Notes: a model not told the origin generated them from the letters alone. Positions 1 through 13,300 are shown, counted from the stretch's first letter. The stretch: 64,000 nucleotides of DNA from Fredinandcohnia onubensis (GCF_002734215.1 NZ_NSEB01000004.1:627954-691953), one strand, 5' to 3'. Program-made: numbers and translations.

Positions 1-264
1 ATAAAATTTGCTGCAACTTGGTTTGTGCAACTTCTTGAGAAGCGACCTGCATTGGAAACAACTGCATATGCAATTGTAGCCTGGGTCGGTGTCAAACTTG
101 CTGTAATTACCCTTGCTCACGAGGATATTGGTATCTTAGATCATGATTTCCCTCATAGTACTGTTTGGACAATTATCTTCTATGGAGTATTAGTTGGCAT
201 TGCACTACTTGGTTGGTTTGCACCGAGTAATAAGAAAACTTTACAAAACCGTGAAGCTTCTTAA
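1..264 (+). CDS. TerC family integral membrane protein, C-terminal part (5' end outside window)
   Basis: The reading frame is open from base 1, so the gene begins before the window. The visible 87 residues contain two hydrophobic stretches, around residues 23-37 and 58-73, separated by an acidic/histidine segment (HEDIGILDHDFPH), and end in a short polar tail. This fits the last membrane segments of TerC/YkoY family proteins, membrane proteins linked to metal handling, including manganese export in Bacillus. An internal GTG at 25 is not treated as the start because similar residues continue upstream of it. A strong terminator follows. Family assignment is from memory of the motif; the substrate is unknown. 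Confidence 0.7.
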   Translation: MKFAATWFVQLLEKRPALETTAYAIVAWVGVKLAVITLAHEDIGILDHDFPHSTVWTIIFYGVLVGIALLGWFAPSNKKTLQNREAS

Positions 265-317
265 AAATATATTCTTTCCTGTGATGAAGCGAAAGAGTGT
301 TTCAATTCATGCCTGTT

Positions 318-357
318 AACTGCGATAATCCAATTGGGTTATCGCAGTTCTTTTTTT
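318..357 (+). terminator. Rho-independent terminator after the TerC gene
   Basis: An 11-bp perfect stem (AACTGCGATAA / TTATCGCAGTT) with a short loop is followed directly by a run of T. Confidence 0.9.
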
Positions 358-464
358 AAAAAATACACCATTTTTGTATTCGGTATATTGCAATTTTATT
401 AAAAAGTTGTATGATATTTAGGGAATCGAAATATCGTACATATCATGGAATTATAGGAGCACAT

Positions 465-1739
465 ATGAGCATTGTGACAGAGTGGAAAACACAATATAAA
501 GCATACAATCAAAACATTAAACGATTTATACTAGCGACTGTTTTTACACAATTAGGCATGGGTATGTTCACCATCATGTATAACTTTTATGTTAGAGAGC
601 TAGGTTACTCCGATCAAACGAATGGAACGATTATCGCAATGACGGCTTTAGCATCTGCTTTAATCCTCGTACCAGCAGGGCTAATGAGTGATAGATTTGG
701 CAGAAAGAAAGTGATGGTACTTGGAGTTGCAATTTCTACATTTGCTTTTTTTGCTAGAAGTATACTTGATGTTGAGCAGTTGCTTATTGCCACCGCTTTT
801 ATAACAGGCTTATCGACTGCATTTATTCAAGTATCAGGAATCCCATGGTTAGCGGAAAACTCAACATCTGCACAAAGGGTTCACCTTTTTAGTTTTCATT
901 CAGCAATCATGATGGTCGCCCAAGTGGTAGGGAATATTGCGGGTGGAGCATTTTCTGATGCTTTTCAATTTGTCTTTCATATGAGTGGGCTTTGGAGTGT
1001 AAGAATCACACTATTAATTGCAACTATCATTTATATGGCTGGTATTTTACCAATACTTAAAATGAATGAACAGCCAAGGAAACAACCAGAGATTAAAAAA
1101 GTGGAGTCTTTTGGTCAAAAGCTACGAACAAATAAATCTCAAATAAAGCTAATTGCGATGTTTGCATTTGCTCAAATGATCATAGGATTTGGTTCAGGTT
1201 TAGTTATTCCATACTTAAATTTGTATTTTGCAGACCGGTTTTTAGCGAGTAATACTGTAATTGGTCTTATTTTATCGTTGGGACAAGCCGCAACAGCGAT
1301 CGCGATGATTATAGGTCCAGCCATTGTTAGTAAGGTAGGAGAAGTTCGCGCAGTGGTTTATCTACAATTATCATCATTACCTTTCCTCTTGCTAACTGGG
1401 TATACCGAAAATCTTTACATAGCAGCGATTGCCTTTTTATTTAGACAAGCATTAATGAACGCAGGCAATCCGATTCAAGCATCTCTTGTTATGGGACGGG
1501 TGGATGATTCTATGAAAGGACTGGCCAACTCAGTTAACCAAATGGTATTTTCATTAGGCTGGGCTTTAATGGGGCCAGTATCAACCTCAATTGTGATGCT
1601 GCATGGTGCTTATTGGGGCTATGCTTATGTGTTTACAATTACGTCTGTCTTATATTTAATCGGTTCTCTCTATTTCCTATTTGTTTTTACAGGGAAATCC
1701 TTTCAAAATGGAGAAAAACAAATCGCGAAAATATCTTAA
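465..1739 (+). CDS. MFS transporter, probable drug or metabolite efflux
   Basis: A 424-residue protein with about 12 hydrophobic segments, the usual size for the major facilitator superfamily. The loop after TM2 carries the MFS motif A (MSDRFGRKK, about residues 74-82). A central polar stretch near residues 200-225 separates the two six-helix halves. I chose the ATG at 465 because GGAG lies 5-8 bases upstream; the frame stays open to 411 but has no ribosome binding site there. The gene stands alone between two terminators. The substrate cannot be told from sequence. Confidence 0.85.
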   Translation: MSIVTEWKTQYKAYNQNIKRFILATVFTQLGMGMFTIMYNFYVRELGYSDQTNGTIIAMTALASALILVPAGLMSDRFGRKKVMVLGVAISTFAFFARSILDVEQLLIATAFITGLSTAFIQVSGIPWLAENSTSAQRVHLFSFHSAIMMVAQVVGNIAGGAFSDAFQFVFHMSGLWSVRITLLIATIIYMAGILPILKMNEQPRKQPEIKKVESFGQKLRTNKSQIKLIAMFAFAQMIIGFGSGLVIPYLNLYFADRFLASNTVIGLILSLGQAATAIAMIIGPAIVSKVGEVRAVVYLQLSSLPFLLLTGYTENLYIAAIAFLFRQALMNAGNPIQASLVMGRVDDSMKGLANSVNQMVFSLGWALMGPVSTSIVMLHGAYWGYAYVFTITSVLYLIGSLYFLFVFTGKSFQNGEKQIAKIS

Positions 1740-1818
1740 TATGTCGTATTTCCCGGGAAAAAGGAACGAATCTTGTAGCAATTACATGAATGTGTCATAT
1801 AAGGATGTCGATTTACAC

Positions 1819-1855
1819 AAAAAAGACAAGAAATTTGGAATATCTTGTTTTTTCT
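1819..1855 (+). terminator. Probable terminator after the MFS gene
   Basis: AAAGACAAGA and TCTTGTTTTTT form a stem with one bulge, ending in a T run. It lies between the MFS stop and the met promoter. Confidence 0.6.
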
Positions 1856-1866
1856 AAATATTTTCA

Positions 1867-1895
1867 TTGACTTGTAAATGAAAAAGGGTTAACAT
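1867..1895 (+). promoter_or_regulatory. SigA-type promoter of metY
   Basis: TTGACT, a 17-bp spacer and TAACAT lie about 35 bp upstream of the S-box aptamer, the expected place for a leader RNA start. Confidence 0.6.
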
Positions 1896-1931
1896 CAAAT
1901 TAATCATAAAAGTACAAAACTTAATAGTTTA

Positions 1932-2030
1932 TCTTATCACGAGTGGTGGAGGGAATGGCCCTATGAAACCCGGCAACCGGTAATTTACACGGTGCTAAAT
2001 CCAACAGGCATTTTTGCCTGAAAGATAAGA
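1932..2030 (+). promoter_or_regulatory. SAM-I (S-box) riboswitch aptamer, leader of metY
   Basis: The S-box core is visible: CACGAGTGGTGGAGGGA, then ATGAAACCCGGCAACC, then GGTGC and the P4 hairpin (CAGGCA/TGCCTG). The ends close as P1, TCTTATC (1932-1938) with GATAAGA (2024-2030). SAM binding stabilises P1 and turns the gene off. GATAAGAAGAG (2024-2034) is an exact complement of the first half of the terminator, so P1 and the antiterminator compete for the same bases. Confidence 0.96.
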
Positions 2031-2047
2031 AGAGAAACCATACATAC

Positions 2048-2076
2048 AACCTCTTCTTATCGAAGAGGTTTTTTAT
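2048..2076 (+). terminator. S-box expression-platform terminator (metY leader)
   Basis: AACCTCTTC pairs with GAAGAGGTT, followed by T's. Bases 2051-2061 can instead pair exactly with 2024-2034 to form the antiterminator when SAM is absent. Confidence 0.93.
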
Positions 2077-2086
2077 TTTATTATAA

Positions 2087-3424
<1,338 letters not shown>

Positions 3425-3449
3425 CTAAAAATCGTTCACAATATTTTCG

Positions 3450-3478
3450 TTGACACCCCTATATAGAGATGATAAGAT
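3450..3478 (+). promoter_or_regulatory. SigA-type promoter of metN-metI-metQ
   Basis: Consensus TTGACA, 17-bp spacer, TAAGAT, about 50 bp upstream of the second S-box. Confidence 0.75.
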
Positions 3479-3528
3479 AACTCTCGTGTTGTTTAAGTAC
3501 GATAATTAAAGTTAAATAAATCTGATAA

Positions 3529-3636
3529 CTCTTATTTAGAGTGGTGGAGGGATGTGCCCGATGAAACCCAGCAACCGTCAACGTCTGTTGAAAAGGTGCC
3601 AATTCACACAAAGCTATGGGCTTTGGGAGATGAGAG
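3529..3636 (+). promoter_or_regulatory. SAM-I (S-box) riboswitch aptamer, leader of metNIQ
   Basis: The S-box core recurs: AGAGTGGTGGAGGGA, GATGAAACCCAGCAACC, AAGGTGCCAATTC. The P1 strands CTCTTAT (3529-3535) and ATGAGAG (3630-3636) pair with one G-U. It lies 240 bp upstream of metN. Confidence 0.95.
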
Positions 3637-3655
3637 GAAGGAATCACTAAATTGT

Positions 3656-3692
3656 GCCTTTCTGCTCGTTTTTGCAGGAAGGCTTTTATTTT
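3656..3692 (+). terminator. S-box expression-platform terminator (metNIQ leader)
   Basis: GCCTTTCTGC pairs with GCAGGAAGGC (one G-U) across an 8-base loop and is followed by CTTTTATTTTTAT. The 5' arm can alternatively pair with AGGAAGG just downstream of P1. Confidence 0.9.
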
Positions 3693-3778
3693 TATATGCG
3701 GGCATATTTAGTATCTTTATTTATTTACATTATCGCATACACTAAACATAGTTTTCTCTGAATAGAAGGTGTGACAAC

Positions 3779-4804
3779 GTGATAACACTAAAAAATGTTA
3801 AAAAGATTTATCAAACAAAAACAAATTCTGTAACAGCAGTTAACAATATTGACTTACAGATTAATGAAGGTGAAATTTTCGGGATCATTGGATACAGTGG
3901 TGCGGGTAAAAGTTCACTCATCCGTTTATTGAATGGGCTTGAAACTCCAACAGAAGGGAATATTTCTGTTGCCGGACATAATATCACTTCCATAAAAGGT
4001 AAAGCATTACGTGATGCTCGTAAAGAAATAAGTATGATTTTTCAGCACTTTAACCTATTATGGTCGCGAACAGTGAGGGAAAATATTTCTTTTCCCCTGG
4101 AGATTGCAAAGGTGCCAAAACCTAAACGAGAAGAACGCGTTACAGAGCTTATTAAGCTTGTAGGACTTGAAGGGCGAGAAGATGCTTACCCATCACAGCT
4201 AAGTGGTGGTCAAAAGCAAAGAGTTGGAATTGCAAGAGCACTTGCTAACAACCCAAAGGTTTTATTATGCGATGAAGCAACATCTGCATTAGACCCACAA
4301 ACAACTGACTCTATTTTGGACTTGCTCGTTGATATTAATGAACGTTTAGGATTAACAATCGTATTAATTACCCATGAAATGCATGTGATTCGTAAAATCT
4401 GTCATCGCGTTGCAGTTATGGAAAATGGGAAGTTTGTTGAGCAAGGACGAGTGCTTGATGTATTTAAAAAGCCTCAAGCCAACATTACAAAACGCTTCGT
4501 CCAACAAGTGACAGAACCAGAAGAAACAAAAGAAACGGTTGAGAATTTATTAGATCGTTATCCAAACGGAAAAATGGTACAGCTTAGCTTCGTCGGGGAA
4601 GATGCTGAAAAGCCATTAATCACACGATTAATCCGTGACTTTGAGGTGGAAGTGAATATTTTACAAGGGAAAATTTCACAAACCCAAAATGGATCTTATG
4701 GAACATTGTTTATTCATCTTGATGGTGATGCTAATGAAGTCACTTCAGCCATCGAATTTATTCGACAACAACGAGTAGAAGCTGAGGTGATTGAAAATGC
4801 TTGA
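3779..4804 (+). CDS. metN: Methionine ABC transporter, ATP-binding subunit
   Basis: The ATPase that drives methionine import, working with MetI and MetQ at the membrane. Walker A is GYSGAGKSS (39-47), the ABC signature LSGGQ is at 141-145, and Walker B with its catalytic Glu (VLLCDEATSA) is at 161-170. The last ~80 residues form a NIL domain, which in MetN senses internal methionine and shuts transport down. The length of 341 residues is normal. The start is a GTG with AGAAGGTG about 7 bases upstream. The stop overlaps metI by 8 bases, suggesting translational coupling. An S-box controls the operon. Confidence 0.96.
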   Translation: MITLKNVKKIYQTKTNSVTAVNNIDLQINEGEIFGIIGYSGAGKSSLIRLLNGLETPTEGNISVAGHNITSIKGKALRDARKEISMIFQHFNLLWSRTVRENISFPLEIAKVPKPKREERVTELIKLVGLEGREDAYPSQLSGGQKQRVGIARALANNPKVLLCDEATSALDPQTTDSILDLLVDINERLGLTIVLITHEMHVIRKICHRVAVMENGKFVEQGRVLDVFKKPQANITKRFVQQVTEPEETKETVENLLDRYPNGKMVQLSFVGEDAEKPLITRLIRDFEVEVNILQGKISQTQNGSYGTLFIHLDGDANEVTSAIEFIRQQRVEAEVIENA

Positions 4805-5501
4805 ACAATTTCAAGAATTGCTTAAATGGGAGAAACAGGTTAATGATTATCAAGCACTCAATTGGGGGAACCTTTGGGAAGCAACTTTAGAGACTTTATA
4901 TATGACCTCAATTTCGGTGCTTGCTACTTTTATTATTGGTTTGTTTTTAGGTTTAGTTCTCTTTTTAACAGATAAAGGGAATGCCTGGGAGAATACAGTG
5001 GTGAATCGGATTGTATCTGCATTTGTTAATATTTTTCGATCCATACCATTCATCATCCTGATTGTCCTATTAATCCCTTTCACGAAAATTATGATGGGTT
5101 CCATGCTAGGACCAAATGCTGCACTACCATCTTTGATTATAGGGTCGGCACCGTTCTATGCTAGAATGGTTGAAATTGCTTTGCGTGAAATCGATAAAGG
5201 TGTGATTGAGGCCTCTCATTCAATGGGAGCTACAAACCCGACAATCATTTTTAAAGTGTTAATTCCTGAATCTTTACCAGCCTTAATTTCTGGGATTACC
5301 GTTACTGCGATCTCGTTAGTAAGCTTTACCGCAATGGCCGGTGTTATCGGTGCAGGTGGGTTGGGACATTTTGCCTATTTATATGGATTCCAAAGCAATA
5401 AACCGATCATTACATTTATTGCTACAGTTGCAATTCTAATATTGGTATTTATCATTCAATTTGTGGGTGATTACTTTACAAAACATACAGACAAGAGATA
5501 A
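4797..5501 (+). CDS. metI: Methionine ABC transporter, permease subunit
   Basis: The membrane subunit of the methionine importer (metP in B. subtilis). It is 234 residues long with about five hydrophobic helices. The cytoplasmic EAA loop that docks to MetN lies near residues 134-158 (EASHSMGATNP). I chose the ATG at 4797 over an in-frame TTG at 4791 because GAGGTGA at 4784-4790 is then 6 bases upstream. It overlaps the end of metN. Confidence 0.95.
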   Translation: MLEQFQELLKWEKQVNDYQALNWGNLWEATLETLYMTSISVLATFIIGLFLGLVLFLTDKGNAWENTVVNRIVSAFVNIFRSIPFIILIVLLIPFTKIMMGSMLGPNAALPSLIIGSAPFYARMVEIALREIDKGVIEASHSMGATNPTIIFKVLIPESLPALISGITVTAISLVSFTAMAGVIGAGGLGHFAYLYGFQSNKPIITFIATVAILILVFIIQFVGDYFTKHTDKR

Positions 5502-5518
5502 CAGGAGGAAAAACAACA

Positions 5519-6361
5519 ATGAAAAAATTACTTTATGTACTATTATTTGGACTACTTTCATTTGCCCTAGTTGCTTGTGGCGGAAATGACGACGCTGGTA
5601 ATGGAGGAGACACTCAGGAAGCTGAAGGAAATAAAAAGCTTGTTGTAGGTGCATCAGCTGTTCCGCATGCGGAAGTCCTTGAACAGGCAAAACCTTTATT
5701 AAAGGATAAAGGTATTGACCTTGAAATAGAAGTTTTTACAGACTATATTTTACCGAACGTTGCTTTACATGAAAAAGAACTTGATGCAAACTACTTCCAA
5801 ACACCAGGTTATTTAGAGCTGCAACTAAAGGACAACCCTGACTTTGATTTTGTAAGTGTTGGAGAAATCCATAAAGAGCCAATTGGAATCTATTCTAAAG
5901 AATACAAAAATCTAAATGAGCTCCCAGATGGTGCAAAAATTATTATGAGTAACTCTTTTAGTGACCATGGCCGTATCTTACCGATTTTTGAAAGAGAAGG
6001 TATTATTAAACTTAAAGAAGGTGTTGGTAACCAAGCAAGAGTTGAAGATATCGTAGACAATCCAAAAAATCTAGATTTTTCTACTTTAATTGAAGCAAAA
6101 CTTCTTGCTACATCCTTTGAAAATGGCGAAGGAGATGCGGTTGTTATCAACACGAACTACGCTCTTGAAGGTGGAGTGAATATTGCAGAAGATGGTATTG
6201 CCTTTGAAGGTGAAGATGTCGTGCCTGCAAACCTAATCGTTGTGAATAAGGGCGACGAAGATCGCGAAGAAATCAAAGCATTAGTAGAAGTATTAAAATC
6301 CGAAGAAATTCAAAAGTTTATTGAAGAAAAATACGCTGGTGCTGTTACTGTAGTAGAATAA
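5519..6361 (+). CDS. metQ: Methionine-binding lipoprotein of the ABC importer
   Basis: The NlpA/MetQ family solute-binding protein that delivers methionine to MetI on the outer face of the membrane. The signal peptide ends in the lipobox LVAC with Cys20 as the lipidated residue, followed by a Gly/Asn/Asp-rich linker. The 280 residues match the family size, and the core carries typical MetQ segments (DYILPNVALHEKELDANYFQ). An AGGAGG site lies 9 bases upstream. It is the last gene of the S-box operon and is followed at once by a terminator. Confidence 0.95.
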   Translation: MKKLLYVLLFGLLSFALVACGGNDDAGNGGDTQEAEGNKKLVVGASAVPHAEVLEQAKPLLKDKGIDLEIEVFTDYILPNVALHEKELDANYFQTPGYLELQLKDNPDFDFVSVGEIHKEPIGIYSKEYKNLNELPDGAKIIMSNSFSDHGRILPIFEREGIIKLKEGVGNQARVEDIVDNPKNLDFSTLIEAKLLATSFENGEGDAVVINTNYALEGGVNIAEDGIAFEGEDVVPANLIVVNKGDEDREEIKALVEVLKSEEIQKFIEEKYAGAVTVVE

Positions 6362-6365
6362 ATAA

Positions 6366-6398
6366 AAAAGAGGCTTGCCAATTGGTAAGCCTCTTTTC
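6366..6398 (+). terminator. Terminator of the metNIQ operon
   Basis: AAAAGAGGCTT and AAGCCTCTTTT form a long stem with GCC AATT GGT at the tip, ending in T's. Confidence 0.93.
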
Positions 6399-6574
6399 AA
6401 TTTTTGAATATTCTCGAGGAAAACAAAGGAAATGGATTGAATTGTATCTCCCGTGTTCCTATTGTTATCCATTTAGTCAAATAAGGATGAGTAGCTTTAA
6501 ATACTCCAAAATCACGCTGTTGAGGCAAAAGGTTGAGAGTGATAGCATTAAATATGTGCAAGGAAGCACGATAA

Positions 6575-6778
6575 AAACGAAGGGATTGGTCCAATATCAA
6601 TCAAATCCGTTTGAATTATACGGGCGAAATGGAAAAGGCAATGCATCAGGCACATGGGATTGGATATAAAGATTACTGTCGAAAATTCAAAGAGCGTATG
6701 CGGGTTGAGAATAACCGAGAACAGGACTATAAACAAGGTCTAATGATTATTGCTCAAATAGGTAAGATGAACATCTAA
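6575..6778 (+). pseudogene. Decayed coding fragment of unknown family
   Basis: This frame encodes about 67 residues ending at a TAA (6776-6778). It is rich in charged residues and reads like a real protein (for example MEKAMHQAHGIGYKDYC then RKFKERMRVENN). The first in-frame ATG (6629) lacks a ribosome binding site, and a stop at 6572-6574 cuts the frame upstream. Another frame is open across 6382-6669 but looks less protein-like. I read it as the 3' remnant of a gene lost by frameshift or deletion. I do not recognise the family. Confidence 0.3.
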
Positions 6779-6798
6779 ATAGATATATTACGTTTGCG

Positions 6799-6825
6799 AA
6801 ACCCAGTGCCCACCACACTGGGTTT
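6799..6825. terminator. Hairpin, possible weak terminator
   Basis: AAACCCAGTG and CACTGGGTTT form a perfect 10-bp stem with a 7-base loop. There is no clean T run on either side, so the role is uncertain. Confidence 0.4.
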
Positions 6826-7036
6826 CTATATTATAGAATGAATTATCGGAATCTGTGAAAAATAAACTGAGGATTTGAATACTTACCATTAGCTAGCATC
6901 CAATCTTCCTTACATATCCCTTTATTTTATGTTATCTTATTGATGGACAAGATTTAACTTTTTCTTCTCATTTAAGGGCCACAATACAAGAAAACTTATA
7001 TTTAAAAAATGTATCACTAGTGTGAATGTGTAAAGG
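6826..7036. other. Gene-free interval before the suf promoter
   Basis: With 6399-6574 this is part of a roughly 750-bp gap between metQ and sufC. Apart from the coding fragment and the hairpin I see no open frame with a ribosome binding site, no riboswitch fold and no repeat. Confidence 0.5.
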
Positions 7037-7065
7037 TTGATATCACTTTGAATTTGATATAAGAT
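7037..7065 (+). promoter_or_regulatory. SigA-type promoter of the suf operon
   Basis: TTGATA, 17-bp spacer, TAAGAT, about 85 bp before sufC. Repeated TGAGAAT words follow (near 7071-7088), but I could not fit them to a dyad operator. Confidence 0.6.
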
Positions 7066-7150
7066 TGTAATGAGAATAAAATGAGAATGAAGTTTTGACT
7101 TAATGTGTCAATACTATACAAAATATTTTCGTTTAATGGAGGTAGTAGTT

Positions 7151-7936
7151 ATGGCAGGATCAACTTTAGTTATTAAGGATCTTCATGTCGAAATCGAAGG
7201 CAAGGAGATTTTAAAAGGGGTTAACCTTGAAATAAAAGGTGGAGAAATTCACGCAATTATGGGACCGAATGGTACAGGTAAGTCAACATTATCATCTGCA
7301 ATCATGGGTCACCCTAAATATGAGGTAACAAGCGGAAGCATCACACTTGATGGTGAAGATGTGTTAGAAATGGAAGTTGATGAGCGTGCACGCGCTGGTC
7401 TTTTCTTAGCAATGCAATATCCAAGTGAAATCAATGGTGTTACAAACGCTGACTTCCTTCGTTCTGCAATTAATGCACGTCGTGAAGAAGGTGATGAAAT
7501 TTCATTAATGAAATTCATCCGTACAATGGATAAAAACATGGAATACTTAGAAATGGATCCTGACATGGCTCAACGTTACCTTAACGAAGGCTTCTCAGGT
7601 GGGGAAAAGAAACGTAATGAAATCCTACAATTAATGATGCTTGAACCTAAGATTGCAATCCTTGATGAGATTGACTCAGGGCTTGATATCGATGCGTTGA
7701 AGGTTGTTTCTAAAGGAATTAATGAAATGCGCGGAGAAGAGTTTGGTTGCTTAATCATCACTCACTACCAACGCTTACTTAACTATATTACACCAGATAA
7801 AGTTCATGTAATGATGCAAGGACGTGTTGTGAAATCAGGTGGACCTGAACTTGCACAACGTCTAGAAGCTGAAGGATATGATTGGATTAAGAAAGAATTA
7901 GGAATTGAAGATGAAACTGTAGGTCAAGAAGCGTAA
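7151..7936 (+). CDS. sufC: Fe-S cluster assembly ATPase SufC
   Basis: The cytoplasmic ABC-type ATPase of the SufBC2D scaffold complex, where new Fe-S clusters are built. Walker A is GPNGTGKST (38-46), the signature FSGGEKKR is at 148-155, and Walker B (KIAILDEIDSGLD) is at 167-179. All are typical of SufC, which has no membrane partner. I chose the ATG at 7151 because GGAGGT lies 8 bases upstream; the open frame back to 7103 adds 16 residues without a site. It is the first gene of sufCDSUB. Confidence 0.97.
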   Translation: MAGSTLVIKDLHVEIEGKEILKGVNLEIKGGEIHAIMGPNGTGKSTLSSAIMGHPKYEVTSGSITLDGEDVLEMEVDERARAGLFLAMQYPSEINGVTNADFLRSAINARREEGDEISLMKFIRTMDKNMEYLEMDPDMAQRYLNEGFSGGEKKRNEILQLMMLEPKIAILDEIDSGLDIDALKVVSKGINEMRGEEFGCLIITHYQRLLNYITPDKVHVMMQGRVVKSGGPELAQRLEAEGYDWIKKELGIEDETVGQEA

Positions 7937-7953
7937 GCGTAAGGAGGATTATT

Positions 7954-10917
<2,964 letters not shown>

Positions 10918-10924
10918 GTGATTT

Positions 10925-10952
10925 CTCGTAGCATTTTGCTATGAGGTACCTC
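10925..10952 (+). other. Intra-operon hairpin between sufU and sufB
   Basis: CTCGTAGCA (10925-10933) and TGCTATGAG (10937-10945) form a hairpin with a 3-base loop. It overlaps the palindrome GAGGTACCTC (10943-10952). There is no T run, so it may be an mRNA stability or processing element rather than a terminator. Confidence 0.45.
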
Positions 10953-10974
10953 ACATAGAATGGAGTGAAGTAGA

Positions 10975-12372
10975 ATGGCAAAGAAAATGCCTGAAATTGG
11001 CGATTATAAATATGGCTTTGCAGATAAAGACGTTTCCATCTTCCGTTCAGAACGTGGTTTAACAAAGGAAATTGTTGAAGAAATCTCACGCATGAAAGAA
11101 GAGCCTCAGTGGATGTTAGATTTCCGTCTTAAATCCTTAGAGCATTTTTACAAAATGCCTATGCCACAATGGGGTGGAGACCTTAATAGCTTAAACTTTG
11201 ATGAAATTACGTATTACGTAAAACCATCCGAGAAATCCGAAAAGTCATGGGATGAAGTTCCTGAAGAAATCAAAGCAACTTTTGATAAGTTAGGTATTCC
11301 TGAAGCTGAACAAAAATATCTTGCGGGTGTTTCTGCTCAGTACGAATCAGAGGTTGTATACCATAATATGAAGGAAGACCTTGAAGATCTAGGAATCGTA
11401 TTTAAGGATACAGATTCAGCTCTAAAAGAGAATGAAGATATTTTCCGTGAGCACTGGGCAAAAGTAATTCCTCCAACTGACAATAAGTTCGCAGCATTGA
11501 ACTCAGCAGTTTGGTCTGGTGGATCATTTATCTATGTACCACCAGGTATAAAGGTTGATACACCACTACAAGCTTATTTCCGTATCAACTCTGAAAACAT
11601 GGGTCAATTCGAGCGTACTTTAATCATTGTTGATGAGGGTGCAAGCGTACATTATGTTGAAGGATGTACGGCTCCTGTTTATACAACAAACTCACTACAC
11701 AGTGCTGTTGTTGAAATCATCATCAAAAAAGATGCGTACTGCCGTTATACAACTATTCAAAACTGGGCTAACAACGTGTATAACCTTGTTACCAAGCGTG
11801 CAGTTTGTGATGCCAATGCAACAATGGAATGGATCGATGGTAACATTGGTTCAAAATTAACAATGAAATATCCAGCTGTTATCCTTCGTGGTGAAGGAGC
11901 TCGTGGTATGACTCTTTCCATTGCAATTGCTGGTAAAGGTCAACACCAGGATGCAGGTGCGAAAATGACTCACCTTGCTCCAAATACGTCTTCTACGATC
12001 GTATCGAAGTCTATTGCTAAACACGGTGGTAAAGTAACATACCGTGGTATTGTACACTTCGGACGTAGAGCACATGGCGCACGTTCTAATATCGAATGTG
12101 ATACGTTAATCATGGATAATCAGTCTACTTCTGATACAATTCCGTATAATGAAATTTTAAATGACAATATTTCATTAGAGCATGAAGCAAAGGTATCGAA
12201 AGTATCTGAAGAACAACTATTCTATCTAATGAGCCGTGGTATTTCTGAGCAAGAAGCTACTGAAATGATCGTAATGGGCTTTATCGAGCCATTTACAAAA
12301 GAGCTTCCAATGGAATACGCCGTTGAAATGAACCGCTTGATCAAGTTCGAAATGGAAGGTTCTATCGGATAA
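10975..12372 (+). CDS. sufB: Fe-S cluster assembly scaffold SufB
   Basis: The core subunit of the SufBC2D scaffold on which clusters form. The 465 residues match the family. Recognisable segments are [27 protein letters not shown], and the C-terminal [20 protein letters not shown]. The ATG has GGAGTGAAG upstream. It is the last gene of the operon, separated from sufU by a hairpin and followed by a terminator. Confidence 0.97.
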   Translation: MAKKMPEIGDYKYGFADKDVSIFRSERGLTKEIVEEISRMKEEPQWMLDFRLKSLEHFYKMPMPQWGGDLNSLNFDEITYYVKPSEKSEKSWDEVPEEIKATFDKLGIPEAEQKYLAGVSAQYESEVVYHNMKEDLEDLGIVFKDTDSALKENEDIFREHWAKVIPPTDNKFAALNSAVWSGGSFIYVPPGIKVDTPLQAYFRINSENMGQFERTLIIVDEGASVHYVEGCTAPVYTTNSLHSAVVEIIIKKDAYCRYTTIQNWANNVYNLVTKRAVCDANATMEWIDGNIGSKLTMKYPAVILRGEGARGMTLSIAIAGKGQHQDAGAKMTHLAPNTSSTIVSKSIAKHGGKVTYRGIVHFGRRAHGARSNIECDTLIMDNQSTSDTIPYNEILNDNISLEHEAKVSKVSEEQLFYLMSRGISEQEATEMIVMGFIEPFTKELPMEYAVEMNRLIKFEMEGSIG

Positions 12373-12385
12373 TAAGAACACATGC

Positions 12386-12425
12386 AATAACTCGTTTGAG
12401 ATACTCTCAAGCGAGTTATTTTTGT
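12386..12425 (+). terminator. Terminator of the suf operon
   Basis: AATAACTCG and CGAGTTATT close a longer stem (TTGAG/CTCAA inside), followed by TTTTT. Confidence 0.93.
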
Positions 12426-12451
12426 ACATAATAGTAATAGGAGGTGACTCC

Positions 12452-13300
12452 ATGATCTATATTGGTGTAACTGGCTGGGGTGACCATGATCGTCTCTATA
12501 CAGCAGGAACCTCATCAGGTGATAAACTAAAAGAATATGCTGGTCATTTTCCAATCGTCGAGGTAGATGCGTCTTTCTATGCCATCCAGCCTAAACGTAA
12601 TGTGGAAAAATGGTTGAAAGATACGCCTGAATCTTTTCAATTCATTGTTAAAGCTTATCAAGGGATGACCGGTCATCAACGTGGGGAAATCCCATTTGAA
12701 TCAAAGAAAGACATGTTTGATGCCTTTCGTTTGTCACTTGAACCTTATCAACAAGCAAATAAGCTCGCCTTGGTTTTATTTCAATTTCCACCATGGTATG
12801 ATTGTAAACGTGAAAATGTAGACTACTTAAGGTGGTGCAAGCAGCAGATGGGAGAAACTCCTGTCGCCCTTGAATTCCGCCACCAATCATGGTTTTCACC
12901 ACAGCTAAAACAACAAACATTACAATTTATGGAACAAGAAGGCTGGATTCATAGTATTTGTGATGAGCCACAGGCAGGCCAAGGGTCAATCCCGACAGTC
13001 CTCCATCCAACCCATCAACAAAAAACGCTCGTACGTTTCCATGGCAGAAATGTCCATGGCTGGACAAAGCCAAAAGAAGGCAATTGGCGTGATGTTCGTT
13101 ATTTATATAAGTATAATAAAGAAGAGCTAGAAGAATGGATTCACTATGTTCAGGAACTTAATCAAACAAGTGAAACCATCTACGTATTGTTTAATAACAA
13201 CTCAGGTGGAGACGCAGCAGATAATGCTAAACAATTTATCGATATGCTCGGAATCGAATATCACGGGCTAGCCCCGAGGCAATTAGACTTTTTTAGTTAG
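12452..13300 (+). CDS. yunF: DUF72 family protein
   Basis: A 282-residue cytoplasmic protein of the DUF72 (YecE/YunF) family, a TIM-barrel-like fold of unproven function. Typical features are the N-terminal IGVTGWGDHD and the VEVDASFYAIQP segment, and a late YVLFNNNSGG. I chose the ATG at 12452 because AGGAGGTGA lies 6 bases upstream; the frame is open to 12422. Followed by yunD, as in B. subtilis. Confidence 0.88.
   Translation: MIYIGVTGWGDHDRLYTAGTSSGDKLKEYAGHFPIVEVDASFYAIQPKRNVEKWLKDTPESFQFIVKAYQGMTGHQRGEIPFESKKDMFDAFRLSLEPYQQANKLALVLFQFPPWYDCKRENVDYLRWCKQQMGETPVALEFRHQSWFSPQLKQQTLQFMEQEGWIHSICDEPQAGQGSIPTVLHPTHQQKTLVRFHGRNVHGWTKPKEGNWRDVRYLYKYNKEELEEWIHYVQELNQTSETIYVLFNNNSGGDAADNAKQFIDMLGIEYHGLAPRQLDFFS

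Noticed and set aside
7066-7092. Fur or PerR box upstream of sufC
   Set aside because: Repeated TGAGAAT words occur, but they are direct repeats and do not form the 7-1-7 dyad.
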